In this document: in pieces, positions 1-7,457 of the stretch
Layout of the letters: each line of letters begins with the position of its first letter
Numbering within the stretch: the first letter of the stretch is position 1
Source of the DNA: an uncultured Corynebacterium sp.
GTDB lineage: Bacteria > Actinomycetota > Actinomycetes > Mycobacteriales > Mycobacteriaceae
DNA: 64,000 nucleotides
Direction: 5' to 3'
Assembly: GCF_946222305.1 (NCBI RefSeq)
Contig: NZ_CAMIHZ010000008.1
Span: 1-64,000, forward strand
Program-made: the position numbers and the translations under genes
Notes under the pieces: generated by a model
Seen by the model: the letters and a program-made list of their open reading frames with translations, nothing else
Database searches by the model: none
Told to the model about the DNA's origin: nothing

Positions 1-1423
1 TCGCCACGGTGTTGACGATGTCTGGCACGGTCGCGCCACGGGAAAGGTCGTTGACCGGCTTGTTCAGGCCCTGCAGGATGGGTCCGACTGCGAGGGCGCC
101 AGCGGTACGCTGCACTGCTTTGTAGGCAATATTTCCGCTGTTGAGGTCTGGGAAGATGAAGACATTGGCGTGGCCCGCTACCTCGGAGCCTGGCATTTTC
201 TTCTGCCCGACGGATTCGACTACGGCGGCGTCGAACTGAATGGGGCCCTCAAACTGCACAGCGGCGAAGGTTTCCTTGGCCTTGGCCACCGCATCGGCTA
301 CGGCTTGCACGTCGGGGCCGGTACCGGAGGTGCCAGTGGAGTAGCTCAGCATGGCGACCTTCGGATCGATGCCGAATTGCTGGGCGGTGTGTGCGGAGAC
401 CGCGGCGATTTCCGCCAGCTGGTCCGGAGTGGGGTTTGGGTTGACCGCGCAGTCGCCGAAAGCCCACAGCACACCGTCCATGACTAGTAAGAAGATGGAG
501 GAAACCACGCTGGATCCCGGGGCGGTTTTGATGATCTGGAACGATGGTTTGATCGTGTGTGCGGTGGTGTGCGCAGCACCGGAGACCATGCCGTCGGCGA
601 GTCCCTTGTGGACCATCATGGTGGCGTAGTAGCTGATGTCTTGCATTGTGGCGCGGGCGTCGTCGATGCTGATGCCCTTGTGCTTACGCAGTTCGTAGAA
701 GTCCTGGGCGAATTCCTCGAGCTGGTCCCCGCTGGTCGGATCGGCCAGGTGTGCTGCAGAAATATCCCAGTTATTCGCGGTGGCTCGCTGCTTGATGTCC
801 TCGGGGTCGCCGAGGATCGTCAGCTCGCAGACATCATCGGCCAGCAATTGGTGCGCTGCTTCGAGGATGCGGTCATCGTCGCCTTCGGGCAGGACGATGT
901 GCGCACGCTTCGCCTTTGCTTGGCGCAGCAGGTTGAGTTCGAACAGCTCCGGGCCGATTTTGGGTGCGCGCTTGCCCTCGCTGCGCACCTTCGCAACCAC
1001 ATCGGTGAGATCGGATTCGCGGACGATGCTGTGCACTTCCGCCCCATCAGATTCCAGTTGCCCACGGGTGAGCGTGGCGAGCTGTTCGTCGGCGTCAGAA
1101 GAAATAACAAAGAGGTGGGTGGCCCCACTTGCGGCCGCCAGTCGGGAATCCAGGTGGGCTTCGCCGGTGCCAATGATTACCTCCGACGCCACGGCCTCCA
1201 AGTCTTGGAGCGCGCGCTGGAACTTGGCCGCATCCGAATCGGAGTCGGCGGAAAGGTCCGTGAAGGCGCTGGTGGCTTGGAAGATACATTCGGCCTGCGC
1301 GGTGTTGGCGATGTCGGTGCGACGGGCAGCTGCGCTACCGATCGGGGTCAGCAGCGCTGTGGTTGAGATTTGTAGGGATCTCACGGGGTGATAGTCCTCC
1401 ATGCAGTGAATGGCTGGGGTCAT
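1..1423 (-). CDS. pta: Phosphate acetyltransferase (partial, C-terminus beyond the window)
   Basis: The minus frame reads without a stop from 1423 to the window edge, about 474 codons, so only the last few residues can be missing. It interconverts acetyl-CoA and acetyl phosphate in the cytoplasm, normally with acetate kinase. Family landmarks are the stretch IVLPEGDDDRILEA at the start of the catalytic domain, a central MVSGAAHTTAHTIKP segment and a late SYSTGTSGTGPDV segment. An N-terminal domain of roughly 140 residues precedes the catalytic part, as in C. glutamicum. The ATG at 1423 has a GAGAGGG ribosome binding site about 10 nt upstream; an internal ATG at 1402 has none. ackA would be expected just outside the window. 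Identity is confident. Confidence 0.93.
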   Translation of the reverse strand, partial: MTPAIHCMEDYHPVRSLQISTTALLTPIGSAAARRTDIANTAQAECIFQATSAFTDLSADSDSDAAKFQRALQDLEAVASEVIIGTGEAHLDSRLAAASGATHLFVISSDADEQLATLTRGQLESDGAEVHSIVRESDLTDVVAKVRSEGKRAPKIGPELFELNLLRQAKAKRAHIVLPEGDDDRILEAAHQLLADDVCELTILGDPEDIKQRATANNWDISAAHLADPTSGDQLEEFAQDFYELRKHKGISIDDARATMQDISYYATMMVHKGLADGMVSGAAHTTAHTIKPSFQIIKTAPGSSVVSSIFLLVMDGVLWAFGDCAVNPNPTPDQLAEIAAVSAHTAQQFGIDPKVAMLSYSTGTSGTGPDVQAVADAVAKAKETFAAVQFEGPIQFDAAVVESVGQKKMPGSEVAGHANVFIFPDLNSGNIAYKAVQRTAGALAVGPILQGLNKPVNDLSRGATVPDIVNTVA

Positions 1424-1501
1424 AACGGTGACCCTCTCTATTGCATATTGTGCATGGATTCAGTGATCAGTGCGGAAGATCGTCCACATTCATTGGTTCA
1501 A

Positions 1502-1517
1502 TGTGGCGACCCTCACA
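1502..1517. promoter_or_regulatory. GlxR/CRP-like operator upstream of pta
   Basis: The sequence TGTGGCGACCCTCACA has the GlxR spacing (TGTGN-N6-NCACA) with one mismatch in the left arm. It lies about 80 nt upstream of the pta start. GlxR control of pta-ack is known in C. glutamicum; activity of this site is inferred. Confidence 0.5.
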
Positions 1518-1532
1518 CAGAGTTAGCGAACA

Positions 1533-2639
1533 TCAGCGCAGGTCGGGGCGATTCCAGTCGTGGTACCCCTTACTAACCCCCGCATATTGACGCTCACTCA
1601 CAATCTCACCATTCGGGATCGAAGCAGTGCTATTTTCAGTATTTTGTTGTTGCGACGTGGAGGATTGCTTGTCCCGCAGGGTGGGATTTACGGATGCGGG
1701 TTCCCGCTTTTCGCCGCGGGTCTGCGACTCTTGTTCTGCCGAATGTGGACCGTCGAGTTCGTCCGAACGCAGCGATCGTTCGAAGATGGACTTCTTGCGG
1801 ATGACCACCAAGATGGCAGTCACGATCAGTCCAAACACGAGCACGCCGATCACTCCAGCCAAACCGAAGTACTTAATCAGGCGGGTGGAGTTCAGGAACA
1901 TCAGCAGAGCGCCTACCAAACCACCGAGGATTTCGGGCTTCACAACACTGACCGCCCATGCGGCAACCGGTGCAGCGATCGCTCCACCAACCAACAGACC
2001 CAGAACGGGTCGCCAGGACTCTACCAGTTCATTGCCCATGCCGAACAGGAAGCCAACGGAAGCAGAAACGGAGACGAGGAATTCGGCGGTGTTGACGGTA
2101 CCAATGATGCGACGGGGTTCGGCTTTACCCACGCTCATCAGGGTGGAGGTGGTCACCGGTCCCCAGCCACCGCCACCGGAGGCATCGAGGAATCCGCCAC
2201 CGAGGCCGAGCGCCGCAAGCCCCAGACGGGATTTCGCGGTGGAACCAGCGGGCTCGGTGTTCTGTGGCTTCTGCCATGGAATAGCTACGCTGCGGACCAG
2301 CACATAAGCACCGAGTAGAACAAGGATCGTAGAGACCACTGGCTCAGCGACCTTAGTGGAGAGGTTGCTCAGGATGTACGCGCCGGTGAATGCACCGATC
2401 GCTCCCGGTACGCCAAGAGCCAGCACGGTGGGCCAGTGCACGTTTTTCAGACGCCAGTGGGATAGTCCGGAGAACATGGTGGTGCCCACTTCGGCGAGGT
2501 GCACTGCGGCACTAGCGTGCGCGGGCCCGAGCCCGGAAAACACCAGCAGCGTGGTGGCGGTGATACCGAACGCCATGCCGAGGGCGCCGTCGACTAATTG
2601 GGCGGCTAATCCGACGAGGGCGAATACGAGGATTTTCAT
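1533..2639 (-). CDS. cysZ: TauE/SafE-family sulfate permease CysZ
   Basis: This is a 368-residue membrane protein. The first 290 residues carry about eight hydrophobic helices with the TauE/SafE hallmarks GLAAQLVDGALGMAFG near the N-terminus and GLGGGFLDASGGGGWGP in the middle repeat. In C. glutamicum the gene at the end of the cys operon (cysZ) is needed for sulfate uptake; the family also contains sulfite exporters, so direction is inferred from context. Residues 290-368 form a charged, Gln/Ser-rich, probably cytoplasmic tail longer than usual for the family. It is the last gene of the cysHDNYZ series, 79 nt after cysY. Confidence 0.88.
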   Translation of the reverse strand: MKILVFALVGLAAQLVDGALGMAFGITATTLLVFSGLGPAHASAAVHLAEVGTTMFSGLSHWRLKNVHWPTVLALGVPGAIGAFTGAYILSNLSTKVAEPVVSTILVLLGAYVLVRSVAIPWQKPQNTEPAGSTAKSRLGLAALGLGGGFLDASGGGGWGPVTTSTLMSVGKAEPRRIIGTVNTAEFLVSVSASVGFLFGMGNELVESWRPVLGLLVGGAIAAPVAAWAVSVVKPEILGGLVGALLMFLNSTRLIKYFGLAGVIGVLVFGLIVTAILVVIRKKSIFERSLRSDELDGPHSAEQESQTRGEKREPASVNPTLRDKQSSTSQQQNTENSTASIPNGEIVSERQYAGVSKGYHDWNRPDLR

Positions 2640-2718
2640 GAGGGGTTCCTAGAGTTGAAGTTGCTAAAGAGCCGTGTGCAGCGCGGCGCGCGGGGCGGGC
2701 TGGTGGTTACACGGTGGG

Positions 2719-3435
2719 TTATGCGACGGTTACGAGCTGGGCTTGGTGCGCCCGTGCAAGAACAAGGGGGGCGATGGCGGTGCCGAGGTGCGGCACCTGC
2801 ATACAGGCCCCCTGGGGCATTCGATTCTCTAGGTAGTGATGAAGCCGGTCGAGCAATGTCGCTGGACTAAAAAACAGCGGCACCACTACATCGGGTTGCT
2901 TTTCATATACGACGCCAGGTCCGCCGTGCTCGCCGGTGGCGGGCACGGCGGTGACGTTGTCAGGGTTCAGTTGCAGTCGCGTGGCCAGCGCTGTGGCCAA
3001 CCGCGCCACCGATTCATTCGCTCCAGGGGTGGAGGATCCGACGGAGTAGAGCACAACTTTGGCGTCGGTGGAAAGAGGGGTGACGACGTGCGACCGGGTG
3101 TGAGCTGCGAGGATATCTGCGAGATCATCGCCAGTGCCGATGCCCTTGGCCAGGGTCAATTGCAGTCCGGAAGCCTGCTCGGCCTCGGAGATGGCAGCGG
3201 GGACGTCGTGGCGCATGTGAAATGCGTCGGTGAAAAGTAATGGCACGACGATCGCTTGCTGAGCACCACTGGCCACCACGAGATGCGCCACATTGGTGAG
3301 CGTGGATGGCGAGAAATCCAAGTGCGCGAAGTAGACCGGGCAGTGCCCGAGGTCTGCGGCGGCGCGGGCAATCTCAGCAACGCAGGCATCGGCTTCGGGA
3401 TGGCGGGAACCGTGGGACAGGCAAATGATCGTCAT
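2719..3435 (-). CDS. cysY: CbiX/SirB-type chelatase CysY
   Basis: The 238-residue protein starts MTIICLSHGSRHPEAD, the chelatase metal-binding motif (SHGSR), and has a second half-domain with VVLYSVGSSTPGANES. It belongs to the sirohydrochlorin cobalto/ferrochelatase family. Its position in the sulfate assimilation operon suggests it inserts iron into sirohydrochlorin to supply siroheme for CysI. It follows cysN after 14 nt and precedes cysZ. A GGCGTCG/A-rich motif lies inside the gene at 3061. The exact chelation reaction is inferred from family and operon context. Confidence 0.87.
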   Translation of the reverse strand: MTIICLSHGSRHPEADACVAEIARAAADLGHCPVYFAHLDFSPSTLTNVAHLVVASGAQQAIVVPLLFTDAFHMRHDVPAAISEAEQASGLQLTLAKGIGTGDDLADILAAHTRSHVVTPLSTDAKVVLYSVGSSTPGANESVARLATALATRLQLNPDNVTAVPATGEHGGPGVVYEKQPDVVVPLFFSPATLLDRLHHYLENRMPQGACMQVPHLGTAIAPLVLARAHQAQLVTVA

Positions 3436-3449
3436 GATTCAGCTCAGCT

Positions 3450-4778
3450 TTACTTCACTAATCCCGCGGCGAGGGTATCGCCGGTTTGTGGGTGGATGAT
3501 CAGCAACGAGCCGACACGGCCGCCGCGACGGTAGCTTTCCACGGGCAGTGGATCGGCCACGGTGATGCGGACCTCAGCGATGTCGTTGAGCTGGAGTTCT
3601 TGGATTCCGCTGACGTCTTCGTTGTCAGTGGCATCGGTGTCGTTCGCAGCACCCTTGGCCACGGTGGGCGCATCCACGAGGTCGTCAGCGCGGCGCAGCA
3701 CCTGGTCCACGCGACCACGTACTAGCGCAGAACCGTAGCGGACCAGCACATTGGAGCGCAGACGCAGTGGCGCCTCAGTCAATTGGAACACGGTTGCTTC
3801 GAAGGAATTGACGGGTTCCGGCAAGTCCGAACCGCCGATGATGTCTCCGCGGGAGAGATCAATCTCGCGGTCCAGGCGCAGGGTCACGGACTCCCCGCGC
3901 ACCGCGGTTTGCTGCTCTCCAGCGGGGCCATCGATGCCCGCAATCACGGCTTCAAAACCATCGGCGATGACCTTGTCCCCGACCGATACAGATCCGGCGG
4001 CCACGCGTCCAGCGTAACCGCGGTAGTCCGTGGCGTGGTCGCGGATGACCAGCTGAATAGGAAAACGCAGCTGACGATTGATGGATTGGTTCTCTGCGCC
4101 CGGAGTGGCTCGTTCGAGGATTTCCAGCACGCTGGGGCCGGTGTACCACGGGGTGTTGACGCTGCGCTCCACGACATTGTCGCCCAGCAATGCGGAAGTG
4201 GGGACTACGTCGACGTGGCGCAGGCCGAGCTCGGAAGCGAGCGCGTCCACGTCCTTTTTCACCGAATTGAAAACGTCTTCGCTGAAATCGACGGCGTCGA
4301 TCTTATTAACAGCCACAACGACGTGCGAGATCTGCAGCATGGCTGCGACGGTGAGGTGGCGGCGGGTCTGCTCGATAACGCCGTTGCGGGCGTCGACCAA
4401 AACGACAACGAGCTCCGAGGTGGAAAGACCGGTGACCGTGTTGCGGGTGTACTGCACGTGGCCGGGGGTGTCCGCCAGGATGAAGCTGCGCTTGTCGGTG
4501 GCGAAGTAGCGGTAGGCCACGTCGATGGTGATGCCCTGTTCGCGCTCGGCACGCAGGCCATCGACCAATAGTGAGAGGTCTGGGTTTTCCAAGCCGCGGG
4601 CGTTGGAGACCCGCTGCACGGATTCGTACTGGTCGGCGAGGATGGACTTCGTGTCGTGCAGCAGGCGGCCCACAAAGGTGGACTTGCCGTCATCCACGCT
4701 GCCGGCGGTGCACAGGCGCAGGGTGGGCAGCTGGGTGGTTTCGCTTCCCGCGTTGGGTTCGATGGTGGCGGTGGTCAT
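3450..4778 (-). CDS. cysN: Sulfate adenylyltransferase subunit 1 (GTPase)
   Basis: A 442-residue EF-Tu-like GTPase. P-loop GSVDDGKST is near residue 27, the G3 motif DTPGHVQY near 105 and NKID near 158, followed by beta-barrel domains. With CysD it couples GTP hydrolysis to formation of adenosine 5'-phosphosulfate (APS) from ATP and sulfate. There is no C-terminal APS kinase (CysC) domain, so APS rather than PAPS should be the product passed on. Its ATG shares one base with the cysD stop (TGATG), which implies translational coupling. Confidence 0.96.
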   Translation of the reverse strand: MTTATIEPNAGSETTQLPTLRLCTAGSVDDGKSTFVGRLLHDTKSILADQYESVQRVSNARGLENPDLSLLVDGLRAEREQGITIDVAYRYFATDKRSFILADTPGHVQYTRNTVTGLSTSELVVVLVDARNGVIEQTRRHLTVAAMLQISHVVVAVNKIDAVDFSEDVFNSVKKDVDALASELGLRHVDVVPTSALLGDNVVERSVNTPWYTGPSVLEILERATPGAENQSINRQLRFPIQLVIRDHATDYRGYAGRVAAGSVSVGDKVIADGFEAVIAGIDGPAGEQQTAVRGESVTLRLDREIDLSRGDIIGGSDLPEPVNSFEATVFQLTEAPLRLRSNVLVRYGSALVRGRVDQVLRRADDLVDAPTVAKGAANDTDATDNEDVSGIQELQLNDIAEVRITVADPLPVESYRRGGRVGSLLIIHPQTGDTLAAGLVK

Positions 4779-5821
4779 CAGAAGTACCCTTCCTTCTTGC
4801 GGTCTTCCATGGAGGATTCGCTGAGCTTGTCGTCTGCGCGGGTGGCGCCGCGCTCTGTGGTAGTGGAGGTGCGGATTTCGTCGATGACATCTTCGATGGT
4901 GGTGGCCTCCGAGAGCACGGCTCCGGTACAGCTCATGTCGCCGACGGTGCGGTAGCGCACGGTTTTGGTGACGAGCTCTTCACCCTCCTTAGGGCCGCCC
5001 CACTCACCTGGGGTGAGCCACATGCCGTTGCGCTCGAAAACTTCGCGCTGGTGGGAGTAGTAGATGGCTGGTACTTCCACGTCGCGGTCGCGGATGTAAT
5101 CCCAGACGTCGGCCTCAGTCCAGTTGGAGATGGGAAACACGCGGATGTTCTCGCCGACTTGGTGGCGGCCGTTGTACAAGCCCCACAGCTCTGGACGCTG
5201 GCGGCGGGGGTTCCAGCCGCCGAAGCTATCGCGAACGGAAAACACGCGTTCCTTAGCGCGGGCTTTTTCCTCATCGCGACGTGCGCCACCGAGGACGGCA
5301 TCGTAGCCACGGTTTTGAATGGTTTCGACCAGCGGGACGGTCTGCAGCGGGTTGCGTGTCCCGTCGGGACGTTCTTGGATGGCGCCGGAATCAATCCAAT
5401 CCTGCACGAGAGCGACGTGCAGGTTCACCCGCGGATCAGCCGCAATCTTGTCGCGGAATTCAATGACCTCCGGGAAGTTGTGGCCAGTATCGACGTGCAC
5501 CAACTCGAAGGGCACCGGCGACGGTGCGAAAGCGCGCTTGGCGAGCTCCAGGACCACCACGGAGTCCTTACCGCCGGAGAACAGGAGCGCTGGACGCTCG
5601 AACTGTCCGGCGACCTCGCGCAAAATCTCGATGGCTTCAGCCTCTAGGTCTGCCAAGTGTGGAGACAGTGGTTTCATCTGGCGGCTGTCGGTGGCGCCTG
5701 ATTGAGCTTCAGTGCTTACTGGCACGTCGCTGGCCCCTTTCGTTGTGGTCGGGTTGTTGTCTGCAGTGGGTGTCGCAGTGGCTGCGGCTCTGTTCGCGGC
5801 GGTTTCAGCGGTTGTTGTCAT
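4778..5821 (-). CDS. cysD: Sulfate adenylyltransferase subunit 2
   Basis: The 347-residue ATP pyrophosphatase-type subunit carries the PP-loop SGGKDS near residue 82 and conserved segments DTGHNFPEVIEFRD and GARRDEEKARAKERVFS. It forms the catalytic half of ATP sulfurylase with CysN. The start at 5821 is chosen because its ATG overlaps the cysH stop (ATGA); an in-frame ATG 15 nt further upstream lies inside cysH. The first 45-50 residues are a Thr/Ala-rich, low-complexity extension not needed for the fold. Confidence 0.95.
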   Translation of the reverse strand: MTTTAETAANRAAATATPTADNNPTTTKGASDVPVSTEAQSGATDSRQMKPLSPHLADLEAEAIEILREVAGQFERPALLFSGGKDSVVVLELAKRAFAPSPVPFELVHVDTGHNFPEVIEFRDKIAADPRVNLHVALVQDWIDSGAIQERPDGTRNPLQTVPLVETIQNRGYDAVLGGARRDEEKARAKERVFSVRDSFGGWNPRRQRPELWGLYNGRHQVGENIRVFPISNWTEADVWDYIRDRDVEVPAIYYSHQREVFERNGMWLTPGEWGGPKEGEELVTKTVRYRTVGDMSCTGAVLSEATTIEDVIDEIRTSTTTERGATRADDKLSESSMEDRKKEGYF

Positions 5822-6612
5822 GTATGCAATCCGCATTCCGTCTTATTGGATCCTGCCCAACGGCCAGAGCGTGGATCCTCCCCTTCTGCCACGGGCAGGG
5901 TGCAGGTCGCGCAGCCAATGGAGGGGTATCCCTGCTTCGTGAGCGGGTTGATGATGAGGTCGTGTTCTTGGATATAGCTTTCGACCTGCTCATCGGTCCA
6001 CGTCACAATGGGGTTGATCTTCAAACGACCAGTGCGATCGACCTCAAGCACCGGGGTACTGGCACGCAGTGCGTTGTCGACGCGGCGGATACCCGTCACC
6101 CAGGCCGTGAAAGGGTTGAGCATGCGGGCCAATGGCTCCACTTTGCGCATGCGGCAGCACGCAGTGTTATCACGCAGGTACAGGCGGGGGCCGTACACCT
6201 TGTCCTGCTCTTCGCGGCTCAAGGTAGGAGTGACGTTCGTCAGCGGCAGGCTATAACGTTCAGCAACTTCGTCGCGAGTCTGAATGGTCTCGTCGAAATG
6301 GTAGCCCGTATCCAAAAACACCAGCTCCGCGTTACGAAGTCGGCCTTCAGCTAGCTCTGCCAGGATCGTGTCCTGCATGCTCATCGTCACGGCAATGGAG
6401 CCGGCCACGTGCTCGTCAGCCCAGTTGAGGATCTCCTCGGCCGTAGCGTTTTCCAGCTCTGGGTTCCACTTTTCCGCGAGCTTTTCGTGGGCATGCCGTT
6501 GCACGTCCGCTAACGGAGTGGTTGTCGTTGGTTCGCCATCGGGACTGATCGCTGGGTCGCGGTAGTCACCCGCGTGCCCACCGAGGCTTCCCGCCGCGCT
6601 GACCAGGCTCAT
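5818..6612 (-). CDS. cysH: Assimilatory APS reductase (iron-sulfur type)
   Basis: About 264 residues from the ATG at 6612, which has AGGAG nine nt upstream; a longer reading frame to 6693 exists but lacks that signal. It reduces adenylylsulfate to sulfite with thioredoxin or glutathione. Markers are LDTGYHFDET, a CC pair in DNTACCRMRKVEP, a CxxC in GCATCTLP, and the C-terminal KTECGLH catalytic Cys. The CC...CxxC set binds a [4Fe-4S] cluster and marks bacterial APS reductase rather than PAPS reductase, matching the absence of an APS kinase here. It is the first gene of cysHDNYZ and sits behind three McbR-type boxes. The leader contains a GGCGTC/A-rich motif at 6634-6655. Confidence 0.93.
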   Translation of the reverse strand: MSLVSAAGSLGGHAGDYRDPAISPDGEPTTTTPLADVQRHAHEKLAEKWNPELENATAEEILNWADEHVAGSIAVTMSMQDTILAELAEGRLRNAELVFLDTGYHFDETIQTRDEVAERYSLPLTNVTPTLSREEQDKVYGPRLYLRDNTACCRMRKVEPLARMLNPFTAWVTGIRRVDNALRASTPVLEVDRTGRLKINPIVTWTDEQVESYIQEHDLIINPLTKQGYPSIGCATCTLPVAEGEDPRSGRWAGSNKTECGLHT

Positions 6613-6730
6613 ACTCGTCTTCTCCTGTACTGTGGCTTTCTTTTCCTTTGACGCCTCCACGTGCTCGTTTCCGCTGAAAACCAGCGGGCTCACGCAAAGC
6701 CGTCTGAGTGTTGCAGGCCGTTGTCCGATT

Positions 6731-6746
6731 TAGACCAGTCGGTCTA
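6731..6746. promoter_or_regulatory. McbR-type operator (cysH upstream, box 1)
   Basis: TAGACCAGTCGGTCTA is a perfect TAGAC-N6-GTCTA palindrome, the operator of the TetR-type methionine/cysteine repressor McbR of corynebacteria. It lies 119 nt upstream of the cysH start. Confidence 0.85.
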
Positions 6747-6766
6747 CTAAAGACTGGTCACCACAG

Positions 6767-6782
6767 TAGACCAATCTGTTCA
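6767..6782. promoter_or_regulatory. Degenerate McbR-type half site (cysH upstream, box 2)
   Basis: TAGACCAATCTGTTCA keeps the left arm TAGAC and a degenerate right arm. A nearly identical element, TAGACCGATCTGTTCA, occupies the same place in the cysI upstream region at 13173, so it is conserved as a unit. Confidence 0.55.
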
Positions 6783-6807
6783 TTACAGCAAGGTTTTTAG
6801 GAAATTG

Positions 6808-6823
6808 CAGACCACCCGGTCTA
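6808..6823. promoter_or_regulatory. McbR-type operator (cysH upstream, box 3)
   Basis: CAGACCACCCGGTCTA matches TAGAC-N6-GTCTA with one mismatch. It is the third box of the array upstream of cysH. Confidence 0.75.
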
Positions 6824-6935
6824 TTTCGCAGCTCACACCTCCTCCCACCTCTCCCGTTCATCTCCACTCTCCCCCCCTGCGTCTCGACTACTTATCCCTG
6901 AGCCAAACTAGAGCTCAGAGAAACTGCCGGCTTAG

Positions 6936-7073
6936 AGGTGGTCTGAGGGTTAGCACATGGATAATCTGACGGTTAAAGTGTGGATAATCCGACGGTTAAG
7001 AGGTGAATAATCCGACGGTTAAAGTGTGGATAGATTGACGGTTAGTCGCTAGATAATCCGTCGATTGGAGCAC
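6936..7073. repeat. Six 23-bp tandem direct repeats
   Basis: Units begin at 6936, 6959, 6982, 7005, 7028 and 7051, an exact 23-bp period. The best-conserved part is GGATAATCCGACGGTTAA; the first and last units are the most diverged. The array ends at the start of the open frame of the ATPase remnant. Sequence-identical iterated sites of about two helical turns suggest a cooperative protein-binding array (operator or iteron-like). No spacer structure of the CRISPR kind is present. Apart from this array and the three McbR boxes, I see nothing else in 6613-7056. Confidence 0.85.
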
Positions 7074-7452
7074 CAAACCATCGAGTACGACCCTGCGTAC
7101 CCCCTCTACTAGACATGCCCCGAAGAATCGTCATTTACAGCGCTACATCAATCACGAACTAGACGAACTCCGCGATTGCCCAGCTATCGCGATCGATGGC
7201 GCCAAAGGTGTGGGTAAATCCGAAACAGCAGGGCACCGAGTTGCAAAATTCTATTACCTAGACCGGCACAACGAACGCGAGTTAATACGGGCGCAAATGG
7301 ATCAGTTGCTCAGCCAAAGCCCCTCCATCCTCCTCGATGAATGGCAGTACGTTCCAAAAGTATGGGACGCCGTGCGACGCTTGGTGGATGAACAAAACGA
7401 CACGAAGTTTATTCTCACCGGCAGCGCGTCACCTTCTTTTCGGAGCAGATAG
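7057..7452 (+). pseudogene. Remnant of an AAA-type ATPase with DUF4143-like architecture
   Basis: The open frame has no convincing start codon and ends after about 130 codons. The readable part begins near YINHELDELRDCPAIAIDG and contains a Walker A (GAKGVGKSET), a Walker B with the family-typical ILLDEWQ, and a sensor-like FILTGSA. These match the N-terminal third of ATPases that normally run to roughly 400 residues with a C-terminal DUF4143 domain. That whole C-terminal part is missing: the frame stops at 7450 and the ABC gene ends six bases later. A GTG at 7210 gives an 80-residue ORF, but it would start inside Walker A. I read this as a truncated relic of an inserted accessory gene. Confidence 0.75.
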
Positions 7453-7457
7453 GTAGT

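Noticed and set aside
1093..1200. Treating each motif copy as a small mobile repeat (MITE/REP)
   Set aside because: Copies share only about 18 degenerate bases, have no inverted ends or target duplications and sit inside intact reading frames.
557..1366. Long open frame on the plus strand across pta
   Set aside because: It is antisense to a strongly conserved Pta sequence, has no homology I recognise and no ribosome binding site; a GC-rich shadow.
6936..7073. CRISPR array
   Set aside because: The repeats are contiguous with no unique spacers and there are no cas genes.
7210..7452. An intact 80-residue ATPase gene starting at the GTG at 7210
   Set aside because: That start falls inside the Walker A motif; the frame clearly continues upstream, so it is a truncated relic.
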